A stretch of DNA of 42,143 nt from Gammaproteobacteria bacterium (lineage in GTDB: Bacteria > Pseudomonadota > Gammaproteobacteria > Steroidobacterales > Woeseiaceae). Below are positions 8,601 through 16,633 of this stretch, one piece after another (position 1 is the stretch's first letter; each line of letters begins with the position of its first letter). A program made the position numbers and the translations under genes. Location: assembly GCA_029863125.1 (NCBI GenBank), contig JAOTWB010000021.1, positions 1 to 42,143 on the forward strand, written 5' to 3'. Under the pieces are notes generated by a model. It had not been told where the DNA came from. It saw nothing but the letters and a program-made list of their open reading frames with translations, and searched no databases.

Positions 8601-9137
8601 GAGATCGGATTCTCGCTCTACACCGAGCTCCTGGGCCGCGCTGTCGACTCGTTACGATCCGGTGAAGAACCGGATCTCGATGCGCCCCTGCACGCTGGCG
8701 TCGATATCAACCTTCACATACCCGCCCTGCTGCCAGACGACTATGTTCCCGACGTACACCTGCGCCTGACGCTGTACAAACGTATCTCGGCCACGGAGTC
8801 TGCCGCCGAGTTGCGTGAACTGCAGGTGGAACTCATCGATCGCTTCGGCCTGCTCCCCGACAGCGCAAAAAACCTGCTGCGCATCGCCGCCATCAAGCAA
8901 TCCGCCGCGGCGCTCGGTATTGAAAAGATCGACGCAGCTGACCGCGGTGGCTACGTCGTGTTTGGTCCGGAAAGTCATATTGACCCTGTCGCGCTTGTAC
9001 AATTAGTGCAAAATGACGGCGGCAAATACCGTTTGCAGGGGTCGCACCGGCTGCAGATCCGGGATGATCTTTCCGATCTGGAAAAGCGGTTCAAAACGAC
9101 AGAGAACCTGATGCGGGATCTCGCGGTCAAAAACTAG
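5679..9137 (+). CDS. mfd: Transcription-repair coupling factor Mfd
   Basis: An 1152-residue protein, close to E. coli Mfd (1148). Mfd removes RNA polymerase stalled at DNA lesions and recruits UvrA. Seen in order: the UvrB-like N-terminal module (ADDPRHADQLEAEI, WETLPWDSFSPHQDI, VPQVSEHGEFAVRGSLID), the RNA polymerase-interacting domain (HEEYGVGRYLGLE, about residue 490), a superfamily-2 motor with Walker A GDVGFGKTEVA (about residue 634), DEEHRFG (about 735), LTATPIPRTLNMAL, the GRVGRSHHRAYAYL region, and the C-terminal TRCF domain. The frame has an in-frame TAA at 5619 and no ATG or GTG before TTG at 5679, so translation probably begins at this rare TTG; a weak GGGCGGG lies upstream. csiV follows immediately, as in Vibrio and Pseudomonas. 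Confidence 0.96.
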   Translation: MSTSFLIPAPIAVPATGAAAGWGRLIGASASLAAAELAQNVDRPVLMLADDPRHADQLEAEIRFFAGPDLPVLHFVEWETLPWDSFSPHQDIISQRLSVLAALPNMRKGIVVAAASVLQQRLPPLDYVAARSLSLSTGQTLDREEFTDALIAAGYYRVPQVSEHGEFAVRGSLIDLFPMGTHTPVRIDFFGDEIESLRHFSEVTQLSGEKVASIRVLPAREVPLDADAVHGFRDRYRERFEGQPGKSRVYRDISDGIAHGGIEYYLPLFFDSTATLLDYVPDDCVILAPAALESLLQQFWAEAGERFELCSLDVERPILNVEETFLAPDSVPQRLKSFAHIRYSAQSLAEAAGVINFDTRLPPAMKIEARYEDAAASLMQFLQTFDGRVLFSTDSPGRREQLLDLLVGRGLDLARIDDWRAFTGLARRVGVAVAPIDSGVLLPGAGFAVISEQQLFGERTRTRRRKRPSDRDPETIIRQLNDLEPGSPVVHEEYGVGRYLGLETLEVGGISAEFLHLEYADGDKLYVPVHALDLISRYTGASPDTAPLHRLGSDQWAKAKRRAIKKIRDVAAELLDVYARRAARPGFSFHWPEVEYRTFESGFPFELTEDQADTIDDVLEDLASHQAMDRIVCGDVGFGKTEVALRATFAAIHGGKQVAVLVPTTLLAQQHGQTFRDRFADWPIRVEVLSRFQSAKQVRDIVAGLRSGTVDVVIGTHRLLQHTKDFRDIGLVIVDEEHRFGVRHKEVIKSLRSEVDILTLTATPIPRTLNMALGGLREMSLITTPPAERLAVKTFVSEWNDVIIREACLREIKRGGQVYFIHNRVEDIGRIAERLAKLVPEASIRVGHGQMPERELEQVMIDFYHRRFNVLLCTTIVESGIDVPTANTIIINRADRLGLAQLHQLRGRVGRSHHRAYAYLIAPPKAVMTADAIKRLEAIDSLEDLGSGFTLATHDLEIRGAGELLGDTQSGQIQEIGFSLYTELLGRAVDSLRSGEEPDLDAPLHAGVDINLHIPALLPDDYVPDVHLRLTLYKRISATESAAELRELQVELIDRFGLLPDSAKNLLRIAAIKQSAAALGIEKIDAADRGGYVVFGPESHIDPVALVQLVQNDGGKYRLQGSHRLQIRDDLSDLEKRFKTTENLMRDLAVKN

Positions 9138-9149
9138 GGATTTGTGGAA

Positions 9150-9923
9150 ATGATGCGGTTTATGCGGAAAACGATACTGATTTGCCTGATGTGTTCGCTC
9201 TTCACGGTGGCACAGGCGCAGGATGCGCCCGTCGAGGAAGAGCGGGAAATCCGGCGCTACACGGTCGAGATGATCATCTTCAAATACGCCCAGGAAGTAG
9301 CAACCGGCAGCGAAATATTTCCGGCCGACAGGCCAATCGTCGATGATCATGTGTTCGATGAGGAATCATTGCTGCCTGAGACGGTGCCGCTCGAAGAAAT
9401 TCCACGCAGACTGCGCGACATCAAGTTGACTCGCCTCCGGAACGACGAGTACACAATGGGCGAGATCATGAGCCGGCTGCAGCGTCTCGACGTGTACGTC
9501 CCGGTCATGCATTTCGGCTGGACCCAGACAACATGGCCCAAAGAAGAAACACGGGCCATCGAACTTGCTTCGATGGGGAGAGTGCCCGAAGGACTCGACG
9601 GCACGCTGAAACTCTACCTGAGCCGCTTCCTGCATCTCGTGGTAGACCTCAAGCTCGATGCACCGGAGACGAGGAATCCAATATCCGGCCGCGACGACCC
9701 GACGTCAGGCTATGGCGACTACCGGACCCGGACTGAGTATCGCGGCATCGACGAACCTGGCCCGGTTCGCTTTCGCATAAACGAAGACAGAATATTCCGA
9801 TCCGGCGAATTGCGCTATTTCGATCATCCCAAGTTCGGCGTGCTCGCCAAGGTCATGCGCGTCGAAGAACAGGAAACGGCGGAGCCGGAAAATCTCGAGT
9901 TACTCGGCTACCCCGCCCAATAG
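9150..9923 (+). CDS. csiV: CsiV family periplasmic protein
   Basis: A 257-residue secreted protein with a signal peptide (hydrophobic to about residue 22, ending AQA before QD). It begins the mature part with RRYTVEMIIFKYAQE, the usual CsiV opening, and has the YVPVMHFGWTQ segment and the SGELRYFDHPKFGVLAKV C-terminal segment of the family. In Vibrio cholerae CsiV works with LpoA and PBP1A in peptidoglycan synthesis; transferring that role here is inference. Its place directly after mfd (12 bases) is the known gammaproteobacterial arrangement and supports the call. I choose the ATG at 9150 because AGGGA (9136-9140) lies 9 bases upstream; GTG 9144 and ATG 9153 or 9162 are alternatives. The gene overlaps the 3' end of the convergent GGDEF-like gene by 24 bases. 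Confidence 0.85.
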   Translation: MMRFMRKTILICLMCSLFTVAQAQDAPVEEEREIRRYTVEMIIFKYAQEVATGSEIFPADRPIVDDHVFDEESLLPETVPLEEIPRRLRDIKLTRLRNDEYTMGEIMSRLQRLDVYVPVMHFGWTQTTWPKEETRAIELASMGRVPEGLDGTLKLYLSRFLHLVVDLKLDAPETRNPISGRDDPTSGYGDYRTRTEYRGIDEPGPVRFRINEDRIFRSGELRYFDHPKFGVLAKVMRVEEQETAEPENLELLGYPAQ

Positions 9924-10784
9924 GTCATCGAGAAAATCGTTTGCGCTCCGCTGCTCTTTTGCGGCATCAGCCACGAGCACCTCAAACGAGACGGTTACGA
10001 ACCTGGAGACCGCGGATCGGGGGTGATGCAGCCCCAGTTCCCGCACGGCTGTCGATATCCGGCTCGCAAACTCACAGACACCGGGCTCCTCGGACGAATG
10101 CGACAAGACGACAAAACGGGCGCCACCCGGCCGTGCAACGACGTCACTGGCGCGGCGCAGACAGCGCCGAATCGTCTGTCCGGCACGGCGCAGACAGGAA
10201 TCTGATGCATGGCGCCCGAATACCTCGATGTATGCCTCGAACTCATCGAGCGTGAACAGTACCAGCGACAGCTGGCTCTTTTCTCTCGACGCAACCGCCC
10301 AGTCATGCTCAAAAACCTCACGGAACGCCCGATCGTTCAACAACCCCGTGACCGGGTCGTCGCGCGACAGGTCCCGGATGCGGTGCTTTGCTTTAAGCAG
10401 TGCATGGTGCATTTCCGCGCTTTCCGGGGTTCCGGCAACGTTACCACTTCGCCAATGAGCCGAATAAAATCGCGCCGACTCCTCCTCCGGTAGCAGCAGC
10501 GGTTTGAGTACCAGCAGGTACTCGCGGCTGCCGAATTCGACGGGGAAGCTCGTCTCCTGCTGAGAACGAAGTGATTCGCTCACTTCCATCGCGACATCGC
10601 GCCCCGCGACTTGCTCGATTACGTCGGCGAACGGCTGCCCCGAAACATCCTCGACACCAATAGTCTCGAACGCGGGATTCGCCAGCACAACCGGCCAATC
10701 CGGTTGGTCGATACACACGACGACCAGCGGTTCCAGCGTGGCGGCGATAACCTGTTCGAGAATACGTCGATCGAGCGGTTTCAT
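9900..10784 (-). CDS. PAS plus degenerate GGDEF domain protein
   Basis: A 294-residue cytoplasmic protein. Residues 1-115 form a PAS-like domain (PLVVVCIDQPDWPVVLANPAF, then SGQPFADV). A linker helix follows, then a diguanylate-cyclase-like domain from DDPVTGLLNDRAF (about 142-154) to the end. The GGDEF signature at 220-224 reads GGARF, so the residues needed for metal and GTP binding at the active loop are lost. SLVLFTLDEFEAYIEVFG, where active enzymes have a D-x-D/F-K pattern, is also altered. No RxxD inhibitory site is obvious. It is therefore probably not an active cyclase; it may sense a ligand and act through protein contacts. It is the last gene of the rlmD-nagZ-phosphorylase group, 7 bases after the phosphorylase, which could tie it to cell-wall turnover, but this is only context. 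Confidence 0.8.
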   Translation of the reverse strand: MKPLDRRILEQVIAATLEPLVVVCIDQPDWPVVLANPAFETIGVEDVSGQPFADVIEQVAGRDVAMEVSESLRSQQETSFPVEFGSREYLLVLKPLLLPEEESARFYSAHWRSGNVAGTPESAEMHHALLKAKHRIRDLSRDDPVTGLLNDRAFREVFEHDWAVASREKSQLSLVLFTLDEFEAYIEVFGRHASDSCLRRAGQTIRRCLRRASDVVARPGGARFVVLSHSSEEPGVCEFASRISTAVRELGLHHPRSAVSRFVTVSFEVLVADAAKEQRSANDFLDDLLGGVAE

Positions 10785-10791
10785 CTATACG

Positions 10792-11535
10792 TCATCTTTT
10801 CATCTTGAAAAACTGCCGCAGAACACTCATGGCCTGCTTTCTTGCCGACAGCGTACTCGATTCAACGTCTTCGTGTATCGGCGTATCGCCGCGACCTGCC
10901 GCCCGGTTCACGACAAGCGCAAGGCACGCGTATTGCAGCCCGAGTTCGAGTGCGATAGCCGCCTCAGGCATCGCGGTCATGCCAATGTAATCCGCGCCAT
11001 CGCGCTCGAGCCTGTCAACTTCGGCCGCGGTCTCGAGTCTCGGCCCCTGTGTTGCCGCGTAAACGCCACCATCATGACAGTCGAGTCCGGCAGCGCTGGC
11101 GGCTGCGAGCAGCTGTGTCCTTAAAGTGGATGAAAACGGTTCCGTGAAATCAATGTGCTCAACGACGCCGTCGGTGCCGTCAAATATTGTGTGCGCCCGC
11201 CCCCAGGTGTAGTCGAGAACCTGGTCGGGCACCGCGATCTCGCCCGACCGGCGTATGTCCGAAACGACTCCCACCGTATTCAGCGCAATGACGCTGTCGG
11301 CGCCCAGTTCCTGCAAAGCCGCCAGGTTTGCGCGGTAGTTGATTGCGTGCGGCGGGACCGAATGATCATCCCCATGACGCGCAAGCGACAGGACGGAGTG
11401 ACCTTCGATTTCCACCGTATGGACTGGCGCTGATGCGTCGCCGAAACGCGTGGCTACCCTTCGGCCGCCGTCCTCGCCGCCGAGCGCCGGGAAGCCGCTG
11501 CCAACGATCACTGCAAACTTCGACGACTCGGTCAT
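10792..11535 (-). CDS. S-methyl-5'-thioinosine phosphorylase-type enzyme (MTAP/PNP family)
   Basis: A 247-residue nucleoside phosphorylase. Family landmarks are VIVGSGFPALGG at the N-terminus, SLARHGDDHSVPPHAINYRAN (the substrate and phosphate-binding HG...H...NYRAN block), VIALNTVGVVS, YAATQGPRLETAAEV and YIGMTAMPEAAIA. In Pseudomonas aeruginosa the homologue PA3004, next to nagZ (PA3005), prefers methylthioinosine over methylthioadenosine; the same pairing with nagZ here supports that specificity, which remains inferred. The enzyme would salvage the purine and methylthioribose from the by-product of polyamine and quorum-signal synthesis. It lies 12 bases after nagZ and 7 bases before the GGDEF-like gene, clearly within one operon. 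The alternative is a plain MTA phosphorylase. Confidence 0.82.
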   Translation of the reverse strand: MTESSKFAVIVGSGFPALGGEDGGRRVATRFGDASAPVHTVEIEGHSVLSLARHGDDHSVPPHAINYRANLAALQELGADSVIALNTVGVVSDIRRSGEIAVPDQVLDYTWGRAHTIFDGTDGVVEHIDFTEPFSSTLRTQLLAAASAAGLDCHDGGVYAATQGPRLETAAEVDRLERDGADYIGMTAMPEAAIALELGLQYACLALVVNRAAGRGDTPIHEDVESSTLSARKQAMSVLRQFFKMKR

Positions 11536-11547
11536 TGCGCTGTTGCT

Positions 11548-12594
11548 TCAGGCGTCCAGGTGCAGCTCGGGACGCTCGCTCCAGCGCGCAAATTGCCTGT
11601 TGATCGACATCCATTCGTCGCTGGCAAGCAGCGTCTGGCGCAGGAGATGGCCCGTGCCGTGCAAACGCGCCAGCCGCACCAGCGACAGCGGATTCGAATA
11701 ATCAACCAACGCGTCCACCGCCTGATGCGCAGCGTCGCGATCATTGCAAACGAGTACCATGTCACAGCCGGCATCGAGTGCCGTGCGAGCCCGTTCCGCC
11801 ATGGAGCCATAATCACGTGTCGCCTTCATACCCAGGTCATCACAGAATACCGCACCACCAAAGCCGAGCCTGGAACGCAGTTCACGTTGTATCCAGTATT
11901 CGGAGAATCCGGCCGGCAAGGGGTCCATCTTTTCGTAAATGATGTGAGCGAGCATGACACCCGCCAGCGACCCGTTGGCGATAAGCCGTTCATACGGCCG
12001 CATGTCGTCAAGCACCAGCCCGTAGTCGCGGCGATCGATCGGCAGCTTCAGATGTGAATCGGCCAACACGGCGCCGTGACCCGGAAAATGCTTGCCGACA
12101 GCGGCCATGCCGGCACTGCGCAGGCCGCGCGAAAACGCGCCGGCGAGTTCGCCGACGGCGTCCGGCTTGTTATGGAAAGCTCTATTCCCGATGATTTCGC
12201 TGACGCCCCAATCGAGATCGAGGCACGGCGCGAAACACAGGTCGATGCCAACGGCACGAAGCTCTGACGCTATCATCCAGCCCGCTTCACGTGCCGCCCG
12301 CAGCCCGGACTCCGAATCCCTGTCAAACTCGCGCCCGATTCGCCGCATCGGCGGGATGGCTGTAAATCCCTCGCGGAAGCGCTGTACGCGACCGCCTTCA
12401 TGATCGACGGCGATCAACAATGGCGGACTGCGAAGTGCACGGATGTCGTCGACGAGATCCGCAATCTGTTCCGGAGATTCGAAATTGCGCGTGAACAGGA
12501 TCACGCCGCCAACCGCCGGTTCTCTCAGGAGATCGCGGTCAGCCGGACTCAAGTGCAGTCCGTCAATGTCCAGCATCACGGGCCCTAGTGACAT
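11548..12594 (-). CDS. nagZ: Beta-N-acetylhexosaminidase NagZ
   Basis: A 348-residue family-3 glycoside hydrolase of the cytoplasm that removes N-acetylglucosamine from anhydromuropeptides during peptidoglycan recycling; its products can induce AmpC in species that have the pathway. Visible: LIAVDHEGGRVQRF (about 60-73), KHFPGHG (168-174), the acid/base His in ADSHLKLP (178-185) and the nucleophile Asp in FCDDLGMKA (about 252-253). Length agrees with E. coli (341). I place the start at the ATG at 12594, which has GAGG about 8 bases upstream; an in-frame GTG at 12621 would overlap rlmD and give nine extra residues unlike the family. It sits 23 bases after rlmD and 12 before the thioinosine phosphorylase gene. 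Confidence 0.95.
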   Translation of the reverse strand: MSLGPVMLDIDGLHLSPADRDLLREPAVGGVILFTRNFESPEQIADLVDDIRALRSPPLLIAVDHEGGRVQRFREGFTAIPPMRRIGREFDRDSESGLRAAREAGWMIASELRAVGIDLCFAPCLDLDWGVSEIIGNRAFHNKPDAVGELAGAFSRGLRSAGMAAVGKHFPGHGAVLADSHLKLPIDRRDYGLVLDDMRPYERLIANGSLAGVMLAHIIYEKMDPLPAGFSEYWIQRELRSRLGFGGAVFCDDLGMKATRDYGSMAERARTALDAGCDMVLVCNDRDAAHQAVDALVDYSNPLSLVRLARLHGTGHLLRQTLLASDEWMSINRQFARWSERPELHLDA

Positions 12595-12617
12595 CCGCTG
12601 TGCCTCGCAGGTGAAAG

Positions 12618-13937
12618 TCACGACTTCGTAAATACAGCTATGGATTCTACATGGGCCGTATGCGGGAACATATCGATGATGCCCGCCGACTCGAGTTTGT
12701 ATCCCTGCTCGTAAACAAGCGTGCCTGCATCGCGTGCCAGCGTGCCGGGGTGGCAGGACACATAGACTATCCGGGCCGGCTGGAACAGGTGCATTCGGCT
12801 AACCACCTCGGCAGCCCCGCTGCGCGCAGGATCCAGCAGCAGGCGGTCGCAGCCCGCTTTGACCCAGTTCTCGGTACCGTCGATCTTGCTGAGATCGGCA
12901 ACACGAAACTCGACGTTCGCGAGCTTGTTGCGTCGCGCATTTTCACCGGCGCGTGCAACGAGGCTCGCCTCGCCCTCTACTCCCAGGACAGCCCCGGCTT
13001 TTCGCGCGAGCGGCAGCGAAAAATTACCGATGCCACAATACAGGTCCAGCACACGATCGTCGGCGTCAGCCTGCAGCGCTTCCACCGCAAAATGCACCAT
13101 GCGCTGATTGATGTCGCTATTGACCTGCACGAAGTCGATCGGCTCGAAGGCAATTTCAATATCAAATTCGGCCAGCGTGTAGAACAGGGGATCATCGACC
13201 GACGGCGGGTAGAACAGCGACACAGAATCGAGCCCGCCAGGCTGAAGGTAAATACGCAGCCGTTTTTGCTCTCCGAACGCCGTCAATGCCGCCATGTCGG
13301 TATCAGTCAGTGGATCGAGTACCCGAAAAACCAGGGCGATGTCGTTGTCGGCGACGGCTACTTCAATTTGTGGAAGGCGCGCCCGAACAGACAGGCTTCC
13401 AATAAGTTGGCTCAAATCGTCGATCATGCCATCTAGCGGCTTTGCCAGCACTTCACAGCGATGCATATCCGTGATGAACGGTGCGTGTCGCTCGCGGAAG
13501 CCGACCAAAGTGCGGCCCTTCGCCGGAACGTGCTTGACGGCCAGCCTCGCCCGGCGACGATAGTGCCACTCCGGGCCTGTCATCGGCGGCAGCCACTTTT
13601 CGGGTGTAACCCGGCCGATGCGCTCGAGATTGTCTCTTAGCGTGCCCGACTTGATCGTACGCTGATGTTCGGGCGTAACGTGCTGCAGCGAACAACCGCC
13701 GCAGCGTCCGAATGCATCGCAGCGGGCTTCGATACGATCAGGCGACGCCTCGATGACCTCGAGCAACTCGGCTTCATCAAAATTCCGGCGCGATTTGCGG
13801 CGAATGAAATGCACCGTCTCGCCGACCAGCGCGCCCGCAACGAACGTTTTTTTACCTTCAATATCGGCGATTCCGCGCCCGTCATGCGTCACGGCATTTA
13901 TTGTCGCCGTTTCCGGCTCGCGACGTCGTCCGGCCAT
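12618..13937 (-). CDS. rlmD: 23S rRNA (uracil-1939-C5)-methyltransferase RlmD
   Basis: A 439-residue SAM-dependent RNA methyltransferase. It opens with a TRAM domain (about 9-62: INAVTHDGRGIADIEGK). The four cysteines expected for the 4Fe-4S cluster follow: C73 and the pair in FGRCGGCSLQH, plus the Cys in MHRCEVL. The SAM site is VLDLYCGIGNFSLPLA. The catalytic loop is VYVSCHPGTLARD, with the nucleophilic Cys, and the C-terminal MFPHTAHVESIAVF block is typical. The E. coli enzyme has 433 residues. The gene starts 9 bases after the exonuclease-like gene and is followed by nagZ. RlmC or TrmA are less likely because the iron-sulfur cysteines and the TRAM domain are both present. Confidence 0.93.
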   Translation of the reverse strand: MAGRRREPETATINAVTHDGRGIADIEGKKTFVAGALVGETVHFIRRKSRRNFDEAELLEVIEASPDRIEARCDAFGRCGGCSLQHVTPEHQRTIKSGTLRDNLERIGRVTPEKWLPPMTGPEWHYRRRARLAVKHVPAKGRTLVGFRERHAPFITDMHRCEVLAKPLDGMIDDLSQLIGSLSVRARLPQIEVAVADNDIALVFRVLDPLTDTDMAALTAFGEQKRLRIYLQPGGLDSVSLFYPPSVDDPLFYTLAEFDIEIAFEPIDFVQVNSDINQRMVHFAVEALQADADDRVLDLYCGIGNFSLPLARKAGAVLGVEGEASLVARAGENARRNKLANVEFRVADLSKIDGTENWVKAGCDRLLLDPARSGAAEVVSRMHLFQPARIVYVSCHPGTLARDAGTLVYEQGYKLESAGIIDMFPHTAHVESIAVFTKS

Positions 13938-13946
13938 AGGATGGCT

Positions 13947-14717
13947 TTATTCTGCCCAGGCCGCGAGAAACTCGTTCAGATGGTCATGATCCATCTTCTC
14001 GAGCGTGGACCGCACCAGCGCATACTCGCGCTCGAGATCTTTCTCATCGAGATTTCCGCGCATAAATTCGAAGCGCAGGTAGACGAGCCAGGTGTTCAGG
14101 ACGTCGGTTTCACAATAGTCGCGTATTTCCTTGATGCCGCCCTGTCGGAACGTGTCCCAGACCTTGTCGCCGCTCATGCCGAGCTTTCCCGGGAAACCAA
14201 GCATGACCGCCATCTGGTCGAGACTGGCCCGCCCCCTGGGCTGAAACCCCGCAAGTACATCCATCAGGTCGACATGCCGCCAGTGAAACCGACTGAGATA
14301 GTTGTTCCACCTGAAGTCGCGATCCCCGTCGCCCATCTCCCAGTAACGCGGCGCCCGAACCTTGTTCTTCAGCGCGCGGTAATGCAGCACGGGCAGATCG
14401 AAGCCACCGCCATTCCATGAAACGAGATCAGGCGTGTAGCGTTCGATGCCGTCGAAAAAGCGTTGCACTAACTCGGCTTCGTCGGACGTTTCGTCGCCGA
14501 GGCTCCAGACCTTGAACGAGTCCGCGGTCCGGAAAGTCACCGAAATGGCGACGATACGATGCTGATGCAGCGGCAGGAATTCCGTGCCAGCCGCCTGCTG
14601 TTGCTTGAACATCATCGCCTTCCCGATGTCATCATCGGACAGGCCATCGAGCTCCCAGAAGCGACGTCCGAACTCGATGTCCGGAACCGTCTCTATGTCG
14701 AAAGAAAAACAATGCAT
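13947..14717 (-). CDS. DnaQ-fold 3'-5' exonuclease (PolB-like predicted exonuclease)
   Basis: A 256-residue protein of the predicted PolB-related 3'-5' exonuclease family. The DEDD motifs are recognisable: Exo I FDIETVPD (6-13, with Asp and Glu), Exo II in SWNGGGFDLPVL and Exo III near the C-terminus in YCETDVLNTWLVYLRF, where the Y-x3-D spacing marks the DEDDy subgroup. No polymerase or other domain is attached. The substrate is not known; family members are generally assumed to trim single-stranded DNA or RNA. It is the tail of the rnc-era-recO-pdxJ-acpS run (9 bases after acpS) and stands 9 bases before rlmD, so it could be cotranscribed with repair and RNA-processing genes. Confidence 0.85.
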   Translation of the reverse strand: MHCFSFDIETVPDIEFGRRFWELDGLSDDDIGKAMMFKQQQAAGTEFLPLHQHRIVAISVTFRTADSFKVWSLGDETSDEAELVQRFFDGIERYTPDLVSWNGGGFDLPVLHYRALKNKVRAPRYWEMGDGDRDFRWNNYLSRFHWRHVDLMDVLAGFQPRGRASLDQMAVMLGFPGKLGMSGDKVWDTFRQGGIKEIRDYCETDVLNTWLVYLRFEFMRGNLDEKDLEREYALVRSTLEKMDHDHLNEFLAAWAE

Positions 14718-14726
14718 TGCGTACAG

Positions 14727-15119
14727 CTACCTTATTTCCGTTGCGGTTTCGACAACCGCGAAAGCGAGTACGAGGCCGCCGTCATCGGACAGGCTGACAT
14801 GGCCGCCACCGACGCCCAACCTGTCGCAGACCCGCCTGCCCCGCTCCGACCAAATGACGAACGGACGGCCCCAGTCGTTATTCAGAATGCCAACGTCGCG
14901 TAACCATACGCCATGCGCGAAGCCCGTGCCCATGGCCTTGACGGTCGCTTCCTTGCCGGCGAAACGCATGGCGAGGAACCGCACGGGCTGCTTGCTGCGG
15001 CGGAACAGTTCCAGCTCCTCTTCCATCAGGATGCGCCGCACAAAATGCTCGCCGAAGCGGTCAAAAGTGGCCTGCACGCGGGACAACTCAACAATGTCGG
15101 TGCCTACGCCGAATATCAC
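14727..15119 (-). CDS. acpS: Holo-[acyl-carrier-protein] synthase AcpS
   Basis: A 130-residue phosphopantetheinyl transferase that activates acyl carrier protein with coenzyme A. The magnesium-binding residues are present: D8 in GVGTDIVELSRV and E57 in MRFAGKEATVKAMGTG. The C-terminal VGGGHVSLSDDGGLVLAFAV strand is typical. Length fits the short AcpS class (E. coli 126). It follows pdxJ by 7 bases; the pair pdxJ-acpS is conserved in gammaproteobacteria, where it follows era and recO as here. Confidence 0.96.
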   Translation of the reverse strand: MIFGVGTDIVELSRVQATFDRFGEHFVRRILMEEELELFRRSKQPVRFLAMRFAGKEATVKAMGTGFAHGVWLRDVGILNNDWGRPFVIWSERGRRVCDRLGVGGGHVSLSDDGGLVLAFAVVETATEIR

Positions 15120-15126
15120 GGCCCGA

Positions 15127-15897
15127 TCACCCGTCCCGCGCCTCGAGCATTACTCGCTTCATCTCGGCAACAGCCATACCCAGACCGTCGAAAACGGCGC
15201 GTGCGATTATCGAGTGGCCGATATTGAGTTCGACGATTTCCCTGATGCGCGCGATGGCCGCAACGTTCTTGTAATGCAGTCCGTGACCCGCGTTGATGAT
15301 GAGCCCCAGGCTTTGCCCGTATCGGGCCGCCTCTGTAATACGCTGCAGCTCGGCCTGCTGCTCATCGCCTTCCGCCTCCGCATACTGCCCGGTATGTAGT
15401 TCAACAACGGGCGCACCGACGAACACGGCCGCATCAAGCTGCTCGAAATCCGGATCGATAAACAAAGACACCCGTATCTTGTTTTCCGCGAGCTGCGCGC
15501 AGGCATCCCGGACTTTGTCCTGCTGTCCTTTTACGTCCAGGCCGCCTTCGGTCGTAAGCTCTTCGCGCTTCTCCGGTACCAGGCAACAGTCGGCCGGCTT
15601 GATGCGCGCCGCAATACCGAGCATCTCGTCGGTGACCGCCATTTCGAGATTCATGTGCGTGCGCATTATGGCCTTGATCGCGTCGAGGTCGCTGTCCTGA
15701 ATATGCCGGCGGTCTTCCCGCAAATGCACGGTAATGCTGTCTGCGCCCGCGCCCTCCGCGACATAGGCGGCCTCGGCCGGACGCGGGTATGGCGTACCGC
15801 GCGCCTGGCGCAGTGTCGCAACATGGTCAATATTGACACCAAGAAAAATGGGATTGGATTCAACCACTTCCGGGTTTCCGTTGATTGGGTGGCGCAA
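15127..15897 (-). CDS. pdxJ: Pyridoxine 5'-phosphate synthase PdxJ
   Basis: A 256-residue TIM-barrel enzyme that condenses 1-deoxyxylulose 5-phosphate with 3-amino-1-hydroxyacetone phosphate to make pyridoxine phosphate. Key blocks are [58 protein letters not shown], and the glycine-rich [11 protein letters not shown] phosphate site. E. coli PdxJ has 243 residues; the extra ones are at the N-terminus. The ATG at 15897 lies 38 bases inside the end of recO; a GTG at 15867, nearer the conserved FLGVNIDH start, is an alternative. It is between recO and acpS in the usual order. Confidence 0.95.
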   Translation of the reverse strand: MRHPINGNPEVVESNPIFLGVNIDHVATLRQARGTPYPRPAEAAYVAEGAGADSITVHLREDRRHIQDSDLDAIKAIMRTHMNLEMAVTDEMLGIAARIKPADCCLVPEKREELTTEGGLDVKGQQDKVRDACAQLAENKIRVSLFIDPDFEQLDAAVFVGAPVVELHTGQYAEAEGDEQQAELQRITEAARYGQSLGLIINAGHGLHYKNVAAIARIREIVELNIGHSIIARAVFDGLGMAVAEMKRVMLEARDG

Positions 15898-16618
15898 TTC
15901 TACCGCGATGCAACTCCTTCAGCACCTTGCGGCTTTTGAGCTCTTTGCCGCCGAGGTGATGCGCGATCACCTCGCGCAGCAGGCGATTGGCCGCACGCAG
16001 CACCCTGGGATCGTCGAACGCCTGCGCCTGGATTGACCTGAGAATGGCGCCTGAAAACACGAGTCGACCCTCGGCTCGGTCAACGGGAACCGGTCCCTGC
16101 TCCACGCGGTAGTCGTAAGTCTGCTCCGGATCCAGATCCCTCTGCGTGCCGGCTACGTGCTCAACATTAACGGCATATCCCAGCAGAGTGAGCAACTCGA
16201 GCTCGAAAGATCGCAGTGACACCGATATATCCGAAGTGGATCCCAGGACGGAAATGACCTGTTTGTAGAGCTCATAGATCTCCGGCTGCGGGTCATGGCG
16301 ATGCAGGAAATTCAACAACAGCTCATTGACGTAGAAAGCCGACAACATCGCATCGCCGTGCAGTCCCAGCGGTGCGCCGGCCGCTTCGGCCCCGGTCAGC
16401 GTACCCAGGTCGGAGCGCGCCACCCAGGACACCGTGAGCGGCAGGAACGGCCGCAGCAGGCCCGCGAGGCGCGATTTCGAGCCCCTGCTGCCGCGTGCGA
16501 CCAGCGCAATTTTGCCGTGGTCGCGCGTAACGAGATCGAGAATTTGGCTCGAGTCGCGAAAAGGCCTGTGATGCAGGACGTACGCCGGCTGCTGATGGAC
16601 GCGTCTCGGCGCCGTCAT
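15860..16618 (-). CDS. recO: DNA repair protein RecO
   Basis: A 252-residue protein of the RecFOR pathway, which helps load RecA on gapped DNA coated with SSB. The N-terminal OB-fold begins [21 protein letters not shown] and continues [18 protein letters not shown], with the basic patch typical of RecO. The C-terminal helical part holds [18 protein letters not shown] and [16 protein letters not shown]. The zinc-binding cysteines found in some RecO proteins are absent, as in many gammaproteobacterial members. It starts 15 bases after era and overlaps pdxJ by 38 bases, in the conserved rnc-era-recO-pdxJ order. Confidence 0.93.
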   Translation of the reverse strand: MTAPRRVHQQPAYVLHHRPFRDSSQILDLVTRDHGKIALVARGSRGSKSRLAGLLRPFLPLTVSWVARSDLGTLTGAEAAGAPLGLHGDAMLSAFYVNELLLNFLHRHDPQPEIYELYKQVISVLGSTSDISVSLRSFELELLTLLGYAVNVEHVAGTQRDLDPEQTYDYRVEQGPVPVDRAEGRLVFSGAILRSIQAQAFDDPRVLRAANRLLREVIAHHLGGKELKSRKVLKELHRGRIAPPNQRKPGSG

Positions 16619-16633
16619 GGCGCTACAGGAAAA

